Source: Paenibacillus massiliensis 2301065 = DSM 16942
GTDB lineage: Bacteria; Bacillota; Bacilli; Paenibacillales; Paenibacillaceae
NCBI RefSeq assembly: GCF_000377505.1
Contig: NZ_KB898185.1
Location: 1-64,000 of the forward strand
DNA length: 64,000 nt
Reading direction: 5' to 3'
In this document: positions 27,938 to 36,128 of the stretch, piece by piece
How positions within the stretch are numbered: the first letter of the stretch is position 1
How the letters are laid out: each line of letters begins with the position of its first letter
Notes under the pieces: model-generated
Seen by the model: the letters and a program-made list of their open reading frames with translations, nothing else
Databases searched by the model: none
What the model was told of the DNA's origin: nothing
Position numbers and translations under genes: made by a program

Positions 27938-27953
27938 TGTGACATTTATCACA
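27938..27953. promoter_or_regulatory. Fnr/CRP-type box 2, hmp
   Basis: Perfect palindrome TGTGA-N6-TCACA with its centre exactly 32 bases from box 1, so on the same face of the helix. Confidence 0.65.
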
Positions 27954-27997
27954 CTGATAGATTGTAGTGCCTCAGTACCAATTCATATTCTTCGCTC

Positions 27998-28026
27998 TTG
28001 GAAGCAAGTGATAGAGATGCTATGAT
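27998..28026 (+). promoter_or_regulatory. Promoter of small gene 28056-28280
   Basis: TTGGAA and TATGAT separated by 17 bases, 30 bases before the start codon. Confidence 0.55.
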
Positions 28027-28055
28027 AGGATTCGGAAAGGAGTGTGTTATACACG

Positions 28056-28280
28056 ATGGAGACATTAAGATATACATTTACTTACGAGGTCATCTCCACT
28101 GGGGAGGCTTCTGAATTCAGCCAAATGGCGACCAGCAAGGAAGAGGCTGCTGAGCTCATCCTTCCGCGCATTGCCGATCTGGAATTCACAGACGAAAGCG
28201 ATATTCGACTGGGGAATCTTACTGCGATCAGCAAGCAAGTGGGAGATAATTATGTAGCCTGTGAAGGCTGCGCCTCCTAA
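28056..28280 (+). CDS. Small protein of unknown function
   Basis: 74 residues: METLRYTFTYEV opening strand, acidic middle, C-terminal end with two Cys in VACEGC. Upstream AAGGAG (28037-28042) is 13 bases from the ATG, a little long; a GTG at 28044 would be too close. A plausible promoter precedes it and a hairpin follows. I do not recognise the family. The Cys pair could bind a metal or be redox active, but nothing proves this. Confidence 0.65.
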   Translation: METLRYTFTYEVISTGEASEFSQMATSKEEAAELILPRIADLEFTDESDIRLGNLTAISKQVGDNYVACEGCAS

Positions 28281-28341
28281 GGCAAGACTAGCGCGAATCA
28301 CGAATTGATCTTATGCGCTTAGCTTGAACGATGTGTATATA

Positions 28342-28395
28342 AGCTCCGTTATGCCCGTCTCTCTTCACATGAGAGGCGTTGGCGTAGCGGAGCTC
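28342..28395 (+). terminator. Long hairpin after the small gene
   Basis: AGCTCCGTTATGCC pairs with GGCGTAGCGGAGCT with two G-T wobbles, enclosing a GTCTCTC / GAGAGGC inner stem, followed by CTTTGCTTATT. A weak T run makes terminator function uncertain. Confidence 0.5.
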
Positions 28396-28508
28396 TTTGC
28401 TTATTCCCGTGGTACATGAGAAATTACGTTGAACATGCATAATTCATTTCCTGATAAAGCCATACTAGGTCCGGTGAACCCAATACACATCTACAACGGA
28501 GGTAAGTC

Positions 28509-28895
28509 ATGAATTCGAACATGTCATCCCAACAAATTTCACAGCTCGTACAGCAGTTGACACAACAGACACAACAAGCTTCCATGCAATATGAGCAATT
28601 GCTGCGTCAGGAGCAAAGCAATGCTGCCCAGTTGGAGCAACTTGCACAACGTGAGCATCAGGCTGCACAGACGATTCAGCATGCGCTTCAAGGACATCAG
28701 GTCGCGATTCAACAATTGCAACAAATCTCCTCGATCGCTCAGCAGCTGTCCAACTCGGTATCTCAGGCTCAAGCTTACTCCAATCAGCAGCATCAATATG
28801 CAGCGATTCAGAACAACCAAGGCATGAACAGTGGCCTGCACAGCTATTCCAACAATAACAGCGGAATGGGCTCCTCCTATATGGGACGCCATTAA
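28509..28895 (+). CDS. Gln-rich coiled-coil protein, unknown function
   Basis: 128 residues, about one third Gln, with heptad-like spacing in residues 8-90 (QISQLVQQLTQQTQ...) and an Asn/Gly/Ser/His-rich tail ending SSYMGRH. No signal peptide. GGAGG is 6 bases before the ATG. The Gln bias keeps other frames open too, but this frame has the ribosome-binding site and a terminator downstream. Similar Gln-rich small proteins in spore formers are often spore-coat or coat-associated; that is only a guess here. Confidence 0.7.
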   Translation: MNSNMSSQQISQLVQQLTQQTQQASMQYEQLLRQEQSNAAQLEQLAQREHQAAQTIQHALQGHQVAIQQLQQISSIAQQLSNSVSQAQAYSNQQHQYAAIQNNQGMNSGLHSYSNNNSGMGSSYMGRH

Positions 28896-28911
28896 TACTC
28901 TGCACTTGCCC

Positions 28912-28933
28912 TAGCGATACCTAGGTATCGCTA
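28912..28933. repeat. Perfect 22-base palindrome
   Basis: TAGCGATACC and its exact complement meet with no more than a two-base centre, just after the Gln-rich gene. No T run follows, so it could be an operator or RNA processing hairpin. Confidence 0.6.
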
Positions 28934-28942
28934 AGGTGAATT

Positions 28943-28980
28943 AGGAGAGGGAAGCTATGTTTGCTTCCTTCTCCTTTTCC
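28943..28980 (+). terminator. Intrinsic terminator of the Gln-rich gene
   Basis: AGGAGAGGGAAGC / GCTTCCTTCTCCT stem followed by TTTTCCCC. Confidence 0.7.
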
Positions 28981-29027
28981 CCTGTTGTCATCTGCTTGCT
29001 GTCATCAGCTGTGTGTGTTCATTAAGC

Positions 29028-29086
29028 AGCACAACAAGCTTAGCCGTCGTCGACAGGGCTACCCATTTACAGTGGCTCTATACTCA
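29028..29086. repeat. Dispersed repeat, copy 2 (partial)
   Basis: AACAACAAGCTTAGC...CGACAGGGCTACCC...CAGTGGCTC matches the right half of the element at 22155-22290 at roughly three quarters of positions. The left arm that would complete the hairpin is missing. Confidence 0.6.
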
Positions 29087-29166
29087 CATTGATCTGGGTA
29101 AGTTACTTCAGTTACTGGTCAAGGGTACAAGTAAATTTATTTTACAAGCACCTGCTCCTATTCAAG

Positions 29167-29481
29167 CTAGCTCACCCACTTTAGCCCCACAGCCGAACCA
29201 AGTACCATCACTATACATAGAATTCTTAGGATGTTTCGCGGCTCGCCATAGAAGATCATCCCCAGAATCGCACCGCCAGCGGCTCCAATTCCCGTCCACA
29301 CTGCATAGGCGATCCCCATAGGCAGCGTGCCCATAGCCATAGTAAGGAACAAGAAGCTCAGTCCGAAGCCTGTCACCAGCAAAATCAACGAAAGAGCATT
29401 ACGGTCTCGATGAAGCTTATTAATCATCAGAACACCTAGCATTTCAAATATACCTGCAAGAATAAGAAACAACCAGTTCAT
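29167..29481 (-). CDS. ykkD: SMR-family guanidinium exporter subunit YkkD
   Basis: 104 residues, four membrane helices. The first helix, GIFEMLGVLMINK, carries the conserved membrane Glu. AYAVWTGIGAAGGA matches YkkD, the subunit partner of YkkC. The start codon lies 3 bases after the ykkC stop, so the two are co-translated and form a heterodimer. Control by the guanidine riboswitch upstream supports guanidinium export coupled to proton uptake rather than broad drug efflux. Confidence 0.93.
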   Translation of the reverse strand: MNWLFLILAGIFEMLGVLMINKLHRDRNALSLILLVTGFGLSFLFLTMAMGTLPMGIAYAVWTGIGAAGGAILGMIFYGEPRNILRILCIVMVLGSAVGLKWVS

Positions 29482-29484
29482 GGT

Positions 29485-29820
29485 TTAGTGCACCTCCCTC
29501 TGCGTGGACTTGCTTAGCATTTTGAGCCCAATGACACCTAGTAAGAGGACGCCGATCAGTACTAGCTTGCCAGCCTGTACCGGATATCCGAATAGAATAA
29601 TCTCGGCCAAGACCGTCCCGGCTGTACCCAGGCCTACGAATACAGCGTATACAGTCCCTACCGGAAGTGAGCGAGCGGCTGCAATCATGAGCGAGAAGCT
29701 GATGATGATGGCAATCAGTGTAAGGCCCCATTCCAGTACACCGGTAGCATGCTTCAGGCCGATGACCCAGCCCACCTCAAATAATGCAGCAATGATGACA
29801 GACAACCAGGTTTTGTTCAT
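29485..29820 (-). CDS. ykkC: SMR-family guanidinium exporter subunit YkkC
   Basis: 111 residues, four membrane helices. [10 protein letters not shown] with the conserved Glu and [19 protein letters not shown] are typical of YkkC/Gdx-type subunits. The ATG at 29820 follows GGAGG at proper spacing; an upstream in-frame start at 29862 has none. It is the first gene after the guanidine-I riboswitch and pairs with YkkD. Confidence 0.94.
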   Translation of the reverse strand: MNKTWLSVIIAALFEVGWVIGLKHATGVLEWGLTLIAIIISFSLMIAAARSLPVGTVYAVFVGLGTAGTVLAEIILFGYPVQAGKLVLIGVLLLGVIGLKMLSKSTQREVH

Positions 29821-29895
29821 GATAAATCGCCTCCTAGATATCGATATATTGAACAATGTCATAGAGGGCTATGCAGCAAGAAGACGCCGCAGACA

Positions 29896-30030
29896 ACAAA
29901 AAAAGCCCAGGAGTTAACTGCTGCTTAAGCAGTTCATCTCCCAGGCTTTTATCCCTCCGTGGCACAGCGCGATGCTGTGAGTTTTCTCTCGGACCAGTCC
30001 GACGCGAGCGCCGCGGAACCCTAGAAAACA
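29896..30030 (-). ncRNA. Guanidine-I riboswitch (ykkC motif) with terminator
   Basis: On the minus strand the conserved elements appear in order: CTAGGGTTCCG, CTGGTCCGAGAG, ACGGAGGGATAAAAGCCTGGGAG-like core (in 29928-30027). The final GCCTGGGAG is also the 5' arm of a terminator with CTCCTGGGC and TTTTTTT (29896-29949). Guanidine binding holds that arm in the aptamer, prevents termination and turns on ykkC-ykkD. Confidence 0.95.
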
Positions 30031-30053
30031 TTCATCATTCAATTGTCCTTTGA

Positions 30054-30081
30054 ATTATACACAATTCTAGCCGATATTCAA
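30054..30081 (-). promoter_or_regulatory. Promoter of the ykkC-ykkD riboswitch transcript
   Basis: TTGAAT (30076-30081) and TATAAT (30054-30059) with 16 bases between, about 25 bases before the aptamer. Confidence 0.75.
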
Positions 30082-30236
30082 CCCCTCATGGACTAGCTTT
30101 TTACTCAGCCCTTTCATGGGCGATTCAAATCGATCCGTTCATTGGGTCCTTCCCTCTACTCTTTCTCTAGTTAAATTGAGGCATCCTCTTAAACATGGTA
30201 ACATCGTGCTTATAGAACCTAACCGAGGGGGACGAC

Positions 30237-30911
30237 ATGTCGAGAACGATCTTGATCGTGGAAGATCAGCAAATACTACGTGAAATTATGAAGGAGTATT
30301 TGTTGGATGAAGGATACCAAGTGTTAGAGGCCAGCGATGGAAGCCAGGCCTTGGAGCTGTTTCAAGACCATAAAATTGATTTGATTATTCTGGACATTAT
30401 GCTACCAGAAATTGACGGGTGGTCTGTCTGTCGGCGGATTCGCAAGACATCGAACGTCCCGATATTGATGTTGACTTCCCGATCAGACGAGGACGACACA
30501 CTTCTAGGATTTGAGCTGGGTGCGGACGATTACGTCGTCAAGCCCTGCAGCCCACCCATCCTGCTGGCTCGGTCGAAGCGGCTACTTGAAAGCCGGCAAC
30601 ACCGTGATGCGGGGGATATGCTATCTGGCGGGATGATCATGCTCCATCTCCCCTCCCGAACTGTCACGCTAGATGGACAACCATGTAGCCTGACACATAC
30701 GGAATTCGAAATATTAGCCTGTCTATTGAAGAACAAAGGCATCATTATCACAAGAGAGCAACTCATCACGAATATCTGGGGCTACGATTATGCCGGTGAC
30801 GATCGTACGCTCAGCAGTCATATTCGAAATCTGCGTTCCAAATTGGGCGAGCACGCGACAAGGATCGTCACTGTTGTTCGCTCAGGCTACAAATTCGAGG
30901 AGCAGCCATGA
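30237..30911 (+). CDS. OmpR/PhoB-family response regulator
   Basis: 224 residues. Receiver domain with acid pair E9-D10, phospho-acceptor D53 (ILDIMLPE), and Lys in DDYVVKP. A C-terminal winged helix (about 128-222) carries TREQLITNIWGYDYAGDDRT and YKFE. GAGGGGG precedes the ATG. The last four bases overlap the histidine kinase start. It probably drives the surface-modification genes downstream. Confidence 0.95.
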   Translation: MSRTILIVEDQQILREIMKEYLLDEGYQVLEASDGSQALELFQDHKIDLIILDIMLPEIDGWSVCRRIRKTSNVPILMLTSRSDEDDTLLGFELGADDYVVKPCSPPILLARSKRLLESRQHRDAGDMLSGGMIMLHLPSRTVTLDGQPCSLTHTEFEILACLLKNKGIIITREQLITNIWGYDYAGDDRTLSSHIRNLRSKLGEHATRIVTVVRSGYKFEEQP

Positions 30912-32734
30912 GAAAAAGCATCGTCTTTAAGCTGTTTCTGCTGACGATTGGCTTGTGCACACTTATTATCGCTGGCCTCTTTATAGGCCAAACTGTATTT
31001 TTCAAACAATTTTATGTGCATCAAAAGGTCGAGAGTGTCCAAAATGCGCTCCAGACAGCTTCCGAAGAAGATTGGACAAACACACAGGATGTTCTAACCG
31101 AATTTAGGAACGAGCAACAATTTTATCAAAAGTATAACACCTGGATCACCAGACTAGACAACGATGGCAACCTGAAATATACGGACAACTTCGAAGCAGA
31201 GGTACGCTTGGAGAACTCCGCGAATACTCCTGCCCTATCCGGCAAGATGCTCAACATTCCCTTGTATACGGTGATGAATGTGGAAGATCTCAGGGACGAC
31301 AATCCACTTCGGCCTGATTTCCTCGTCACACCAGGGGTACGTATCGCCATCGAAGGCCTCCTGATTAATGACCAATTCTTTCCGCAGCGTATCGGTCAAA
31401 GAGCCACTGATTTGCGAGGAGAAGCCCGGTTAGAAAACGGACCATTCGTCCGTAAGGAATACGATGTCGTCGCAAGATTCAAAAGTCCCACCGAATATCA
31501 TGATCGTTACCCCAGCGTTCTAATATACGGTACCGTTATGCAAGTTCAGACACCCGAGGGTGCCGAAGAATCACGATATACGAACCATTTATTTCTGGAA
31601 CGGATAAAGGCTTTTCAGTCTGATCTGCTCTACGGAGATTTCAGCGACAATAGCGATACCGTCATCGATTACGAGGAAAACAACGTCCCATACAAAATAT
31701 TCGTGAAGCGCTTGCCAGATCTTGCAGGAAACGTCGAGTTCCTGTTTGCCATGACCTCGCTTCAACCCGTGAACGAGGCTACGGGAGTGATGCGTGATTA
31801 TTACGGCTACATTGCGTTAGGAGCTCTGCTGCTCGTCGTATCAGCCTCCTTTTATTATGCCCGTCACATTGCCCGTCCGTTGCTCCGCATGAACGCCGCG
31901 ACACAACGAATGGCCAACCTGGACTTTTCCGAACGAATTCCGGTAACAACCGACGACGAGATCGGCAGCTTGTCCAATAGCATCAATGAGCTTTCGAGCT
32001 TGCTGCATGTCCATATTATCCGACTTGAGCAGGATATTGAGCAAGAAAGGCGGCTGGAGCAGACGCGAAAAGAGTTCATCGCTGGCGTATCTCACGAATT
32101 GAAGACCCCGCTCAGCGTTATCGAGAGCTGCCTGTATATTCTAGAAGACAAGCCTGAAAGCCGGAAACGCGAGTATTACTTTGCTGCCATGAAAGCCGAA
32201 GTGAAGAAGATGGATTTGCTGATCGCGGATATGCTGGAGCTTGCAAAATACGAGTCCGGTACTTATAAAATGGAGATGGCCCCATTCCGTATCGATACTG
32301 TGCTGGAGCGCGTGTGTGAGAAGCTGGCCCCAAGTATCGATGACAAACAGCTGCAGCTGCATACCCACTTCGTCCCTGCCGAAGTCGTCGCGAATCCGCT
32401 GCGGATCGAGCAAGTCGTCGTGAATTTCCTCACGAACGCAATCCGTTATACACCGGAAGGCGAGAATATCTACTTTTCGATAGCGAAAAAAAGTGAAACC
32501 GTCAAAATATGCATTGAAAATAAAGGTACCCACATTCCGAAAGATCAGATAGAAAAAATATGGGATCGCTTTTATCGCGGCGAACGCTCCCGTCATCGTT
32601 CAACCGGCGGCACTGGACTGGGGCTTGCGATATCCAAGCAAATCTTAGATCTACATGGAGTGCGCTATGGTGCGGTTAATACCGAGGACGGTGTACTGTT
32701 CTATTTTGAATTGAATAGGAAGATGGAAGCGTAG
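30908..32734 (+). CDS. Membrane sensor histidine kinase
   Basis: 608 residues. Helix 1 at about 8-30, an outer sensor region of about 265 residues with no family I recognise, and helix 2 at about 298-318. HAMP follows, then HisKA with H396 in VSHELKTPLS, and the ATPase domain with NFLTNAIRYTPEG (N box) and GGTGLGLAI (G box). ATGA overlap with the response regulator. The large external domain suggests sensing of an envelope or extracellular signal. Confidence 0.95.
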   Translation: MRKSIVFKLFLLTIGLCTLIIAGLFIGQTVFFKQFYVHQKVESVQNALQTASEEDWTNTQDVLTEFRNEQQFYQKYNTWITRLDNDGNLKYTDNFEAEVRLENSANTPALSGKMLNIPLYTVMNVEDLRDDNPLRPDFLVTPGVRIAIEGLLINDQFFPQRIGQRATDLRGEARLENGPFVRKEYDVVARFKSPTEYHDRYPSVLIYGTVMQVQTPEGAEESRYTNHLFLERIKAFQSDLLYGDFSDNSDTVIDYEENNVPYKIFVKRLPDLAGNVEFLFAMTSLQPVNEATGVMRDYYGYIALGALLLVVSASFYYARHIARPLLRMNAATQRMANLDFSERIPVTTDDEIGSLSNSINELSSLLHVHIIRLEQDIEQERRLEQTRKEFIAGVSHELKTPLSVIESCLYILEDKPESRKREYYFAAMKAEVKKMDLLIADMLELAKYESGTYKMEMAPFRIDTVLERVCEKLAPSIDDKQLQLHTHFVPAEVVANPLRIEQVVVNFLTNAIRYTPEGENIYFSIAKKSETVKICIENKGTHIPKDQIEKIWDRFYRGERSRHRSTGGTGLGLAISKQILDLHGVRYGAVNTEDGVLFYFELNRKMEA

Positions 32735-32758
32735 AACTTCACGTTCTGCGTTTTTTTT
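32728..32758 (+). terminator. Intrinsic terminator after the histidine kinase gene
   Basis: GCGTAGAAC / GTTCTGCG stem with one wobble pair and eight Ts. It separates the regulator genes from the four genes that follow. Confidence 0.85.
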
Positions 32759-32839
32759 ATTTGATCTGCACTCCGTCTGCATATGATCTTTATTTCTATC
32801 ACGTAATATTCTCTTAAGTAAAAGAAAGGGGAATAAACG

Positions 32840-33514
32840 ATGAAATATAAAAGGTTGTCCATGCTGCTGATCGGGTTGGGAGTCTTAGTGCTTGTAGCGT
32901 GCGGAAATCAAAGTGGGAATAGAGATGATCTCGCTCCCACGTCTTCGGAACCCGTGGCAACGTCGCAGTCACCGTCGTACAAAGAGTTGTATCAGGCAAG
33001 TGTGTTTCTGGGAGATTCGATTACGGAAGGCTTGGCATATCACGACGTATTAGATGAAGGGAACGTGCTGGCTGGTGCTGGCAAGACGGCTGAATTCACG
33101 CTGATGGAAGATGATGTCGACAGGCTGGTCGAACGAAAGCCCGAACGCGTCTTCATACAGTTAGGCTCAGACGATATTCTGTGGCCGACAGACGATCCTA
33201 TGGAATACTCTCTCTCACATTATGCTAAGTTGATAGACAACATCAAAGCAAGGCTTCCGAAGGCGAAGATTACGCTATTGTCTGTCACCCCTGTGAACGC
33301 TGACGCTGAGAAGAAGGAGCCACGCTACGGAAATATTCAAGAATACAATGCTGGTCTTGAAACGCTCGCCGATCAAAAACAGGTTGAATATGTCGATTTA
33401 ACTTCCCTCGTTACTGAGCATGCAGATCTGTACGACACGGATGGTATTCATTTCCAAGCGGCGTTCTACCCAATCCTGCTTGATTACTTGGCAACCGTTC
33501 GGAATGACCGATGA
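32840..33514 (+). CDS. SGNH/GDSL-type lipoprotein
   Basis: 224 residues. Lipoprotein signal with lipobox VLVAC (Cys21). The SGNH block I, VFLGDSITEG, places the nucleophile at Ser60; block V is DTDGIHF near the end. The family removes or transfers acyl groups on glycans and lipids. It is anchored outside the membrane. First of four adjacent genes with an MBOAT acyltransferase, so it likely de-acetylates or transfers acetyl on a cell-surface polymer. AAAGGGG precedes the ATG. Confidence 0.88.
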   Translation: MKYKRLSMLLIGLGVLVLVACGNQSGNRDDLAPTSSEPVATSQSPSYKELYQASVFLGDSITEGLAYHDVLDEGNVLAGAGKTAEFTLMEDDVDRLVERKPERVFIQLGSDDILWPTDDPMEYSLSHYAKLIDNIKARLPKAKITLLSVTPVNADAEKKEPRYGNIQEYNAGLETLADQKQVEYVDLTSLVTEHADLYDTDGIHFQAAFYPILLDYLATVRNDR

Positions 33515-33545
33515 GCCTCTACAATAACTTTGGAGGTAACGATCA

Positions 33546-34952
33546 TTGGTATTCAGCAGCCTAATTTTTCTATTTCAATTTTTGCCCGCCGCTCTGCTCG
33601 CTTATTACGTCTCGCCCACCAAGCTGCGGAATGTCGTTCTGTTCACCGCTAGCCTCGTCTTCTACGCCTGGGGTGAACCACTCTATATCTTGCTGATGCT
33701 TTTCTCCACCTTCTTCGATTATGCCAACGGTCTCCTGATCGATAAGTTCAGGCACCGGAAGGTGATGGCAAAATCGATCTTCATCGGCTCTCTCTTTGGC
33801 AATTTGGCTATTCTTTGCTTCTATAAATATGCTGGATTCTTTGCGGAAACTCTGAACCAACTGATCCACCTTCAACTACAGGTTGCCGATTTGCCACTGC
33901 CAATAGGCATTTCCTTCTACACATTTCAAACCATGTCGTATGTGTTGGACGTCTACTTTGGTAAGACAACGGTGCAGCGAAACATCATTGCTTTCGGCAC
34001 CTATGTAACGATGTTTCCGCAACTCGTAGCCGGCCCGATCATCAAATACGGAGACGTTTCCCGGCAACTGACCTCGCGTAGCATGACACTTAACCGTTTC
34101 GGGAAAGGTGCGGAATTGTTCATTCGAGGTTTGGCCAAGAAAGTGCTGCTCGCCAATAATCTGGGGATGCTGTGGACAAGCGTGAAAACAGCTCCCACAG
34201 CGGACGTGACTGTGTTGTCTGCCTGGCTCGGCATCATCGCGTTCACATTCCAGATTTACTTCGATTTCAGCGGCTATTCGGACATGGCACGGGGGCTGGC
34301 CAAGATGCTCGGCTTCGAGTTCAAGCTGAATTTTAATTATCCTTACACCTCCAGAAGTGTAACGGAGTTCTGGCGACGATGGCATATTTCGCTAGGGACT
34401 TGGTTCAGAGAATATGTGTATTTTCCGCTTGGGGGCAACCGGACGGGCTTCAGCAAACAGCTTCGAAATTTGCTGATCGTCTGGTTCCTCACCGGCTTGT
34501 GGCATGGGGCCAGTTGGAATTTTGTCATCTGGGGCTTATATTTCGGGGTGCTCGTGACGATGGAAAAGATGTTTCTTTTGAAATGGCTTCAATATTGGCC
34601 TCGTCCAGCAACCCATCTCTACTTGCTTCTGGCCGTCATTATAGGTTGGGTGTGGTTCGAATTCGACCATTTGACTTCTGCTATAACGTTTATTGAAACC
34701 ATGCTCGCCTTCTCCGCCAATGGCTGGGTAGACGATCAAGCACTGTACGACTTGTCAACGTATGGCATCTTACTTGTACTGTCGGTGTTGTGTGCTACGC
34801 CGCTTCCGCGCAAATGGGTCCTGCGCTTTAAGCGCAAATGGCACTTGGGAGGTGCATTAGTCAATACAGCTCTATATTTCGCCATGTTGCTGCTGTCGAC
34901 AGCTTATCTTGTTGCCGAGACATATAATCCCTTCTTATATTTTCGGTTTTGA
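33546..34952 (+). CDS. MBOAT-family O-acyltransferase (AlgI/DltB-like)
   Basis: 468 residues, about ten membrane helices. The conserved MBOAT motifs are present: PIGISFYTFQTMSY, QLVAGPI, EFWRRWHISL (H280) and the catalytic His in GLWHGASWN (H320). Such proteins move acyl groups across the membrane to external acceptors, as AlgI does for alginate. The start is TTG at 33546, 8 bases after GGAGGT. It is followed 18 bases later by a DHHW/AlgX-like protein, the usual partner. Confidence 0.94.
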   Translation: MVFSSLIFLFQFLPAALLAYYVSPTKLRNVVLFTASLVFYAWGEPLYILLMLFSTFFDYANGLLIDKFRHRKVMAKSIFIGSLFGNLAILCFYKYAGFFAETLNQLIHLQLQVADLPLPIGISFYTFQTMSYVLDVYFGKTTVQRNIIAFGTYVTMFPQLVAGPIIKYGDVSRQLTSRSMTLNRFGKGAELFIRGLAKKVLLANNLGMLWTSVKTAPTADVTVLSAWLGIIAFTFQIYFDFSGYSDMARGLAKMLGFEFKLNFNYPYTSRSVTEFWRRWHISLGTWFREYVYFPLGGNRTGFSKQLRNLLIVWFLTGLWHGASWNFVIWGLYFGVLVTMEKMFLLKWLQYWPRPATHLYLLLAVIIGWVWFEFDHLTSAITFIETMLAFSANGWVDDQALYDLSTYGILLVLSVLCATPLPRKWVLRFKRKWHLGGALVNTALYFAMLLLSTAYLVAETYNPFLYFRF

Positions 34953-34970
34953 CAGGGAGAGATAACAGTT

Positions 34971-36128
34971 ATGAGACGCATTACGAAACGCATTACGAAA
35001 CAGAAGTTCCTTACTGGCTTGCTGCTGTTATCATATATCGGCATGATGGCTCTAGCTAATGGTGTAACGCCCGACAGGGACTTCTCAGATTCAGAAAATC
35101 GTGTGTTGGGGCAGCGTCCTGGCTTTTCGCTGCATTCGTTCCTAAACGGACAATTCATTTCAGATTATGAGCGGTATACGTCAGATCAATTCGTCTTCCG
35201 GGACGCCTGGATCCGTATGAAGACTGATGTGGACCGTGCCTTGGGCAAGCGGGAAAGTAACGGAGTCTTCCTGGGCAAGGACGGTTATCTCTTCAAGCAA
35301 TACACTTCACCGTCAGCAGCGGACTTGGAGAACAGAGCCCAGGCGATTCAGATGCTCGACCAAGCCACGCCCGGTCTTAACAAGTATGTGATGCTCGCGC
35401 CAACCGCAGTCGCGCTGCTTTCGGACAAATTGCCAGCTCACGCTCCTGTTGGTGACGAACGAGCTGATCTGGAGCGAATTCGCCAGTTGCTGCCGCAAGA
35501 TATTCGCTTTGTCGATATTTATCCAGCGCTGTATGCCCAGCGAGAACAACCGATTTTTTATAGAACCGATCATCACTGGACAACTGAAGGTGCTTATTAT
35601 GCCTATCGCGAGCTTGGCAGTCAGATGGGAATCGTTCCGCAAAGCACAGATGCATTCGACATTCACCAAGCGTCAGACGAGTTCTACGGCACTCTTTATT
35701 CGACAAGCGGATTTCGCCATCTGCAGCCTGACCGAATTCATCTTTATTTGCCGAAAAAGAAGAGCAGCATTAAGGTATCATATGTGAACGAGGGCCTTGT
35801 GTCGGATTCTATGTACGAGCTGGACCACCTTCGCAAGAAGGACAAGTACGCTATTTTTCTAAACGGCAATCATGCCCTGATTCGAATTGTGACGGACAAT
35901 CCTACAGACAAAAAGCTGCTGGTGATCAAGGATTCGTATGCCAATAGCCTGGTTCCCTTCTTAACAGAACACTTTGGCGAGATCGACATCGTCGATCTTC
36001 GGTATTACGACGAATCCGTGCTGAGGCTCGTGCATGAACGCCAATACCAAGACATGCTGATACTGTACAATGTCACTACCTTTTTCGAAGATCCGTCCAT
36101 TCTGAACTTAATGGAGGAAATACCATGA
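34971..36128 (+). CDS. DHHW-family (AlgJ/AlgX-like) surface acyltransferase partner
   Basis: 385 residues. One N-terminal membrane anchor (about 12-30) is followed by an external SGNH-like domain. The family motif is YRTDHHWTTEGAYYAY (about 198-213), and KDSYANSLVPF later carries the nucleophile-type Ser. AlgJ/AlgX-type proteins receive acetyl from the MBOAT protein and place it on the polymer. Overlaps the next gene by 4 bases. The first codons contain a repeat, RRITKRITK. Confidence 0.9.
   Translation: MRRITKRITKQKFLTGLLLLSYIGMMALANGVTPDRDFSDSENRVLGQRPGFSLHSFLNGQFISDYERYTSDQFVFRDAWIRMKTDVDRALGKRESNGVFLGKDGYLFKQYTSPSAADLENRAQAIQMLDQATPGLNKYVMLAPTAVALLSDKLPAHAPVGDERADLERIRQLLPQDIRFVDIYPALYAQREQPIFYRTDHHWTTEGAYYAYRELGSQMGIVPQSTDAFDIHQASDEFYGTLYSTSGFRHLQPDRIHLYLPKKKSSIKVSYVNEGLVSDSMYELDHLRKKDKYAIFLNGNHALIRIVTDNPTDKKLLVIKDSYANSLVPFLTEHFGEIDIVDLRYYDESVLRLVHERQYQDMLILYNVTTFFEDPSILNLMEEIP

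Noticed and set aside
28539-28892. Long Leu-rich open frame on the minus strand opposite the Gln-rich gene
   Set aside because: It is the complement of CAG/CAA codons and has no ribosome-binding site; the plus-strand gene explains it.
29013-29321. Plus-strand frame across repeat copy 2
   Set aside because: Lies opposite ykkD and over the repeat, no ribosome-binding site.
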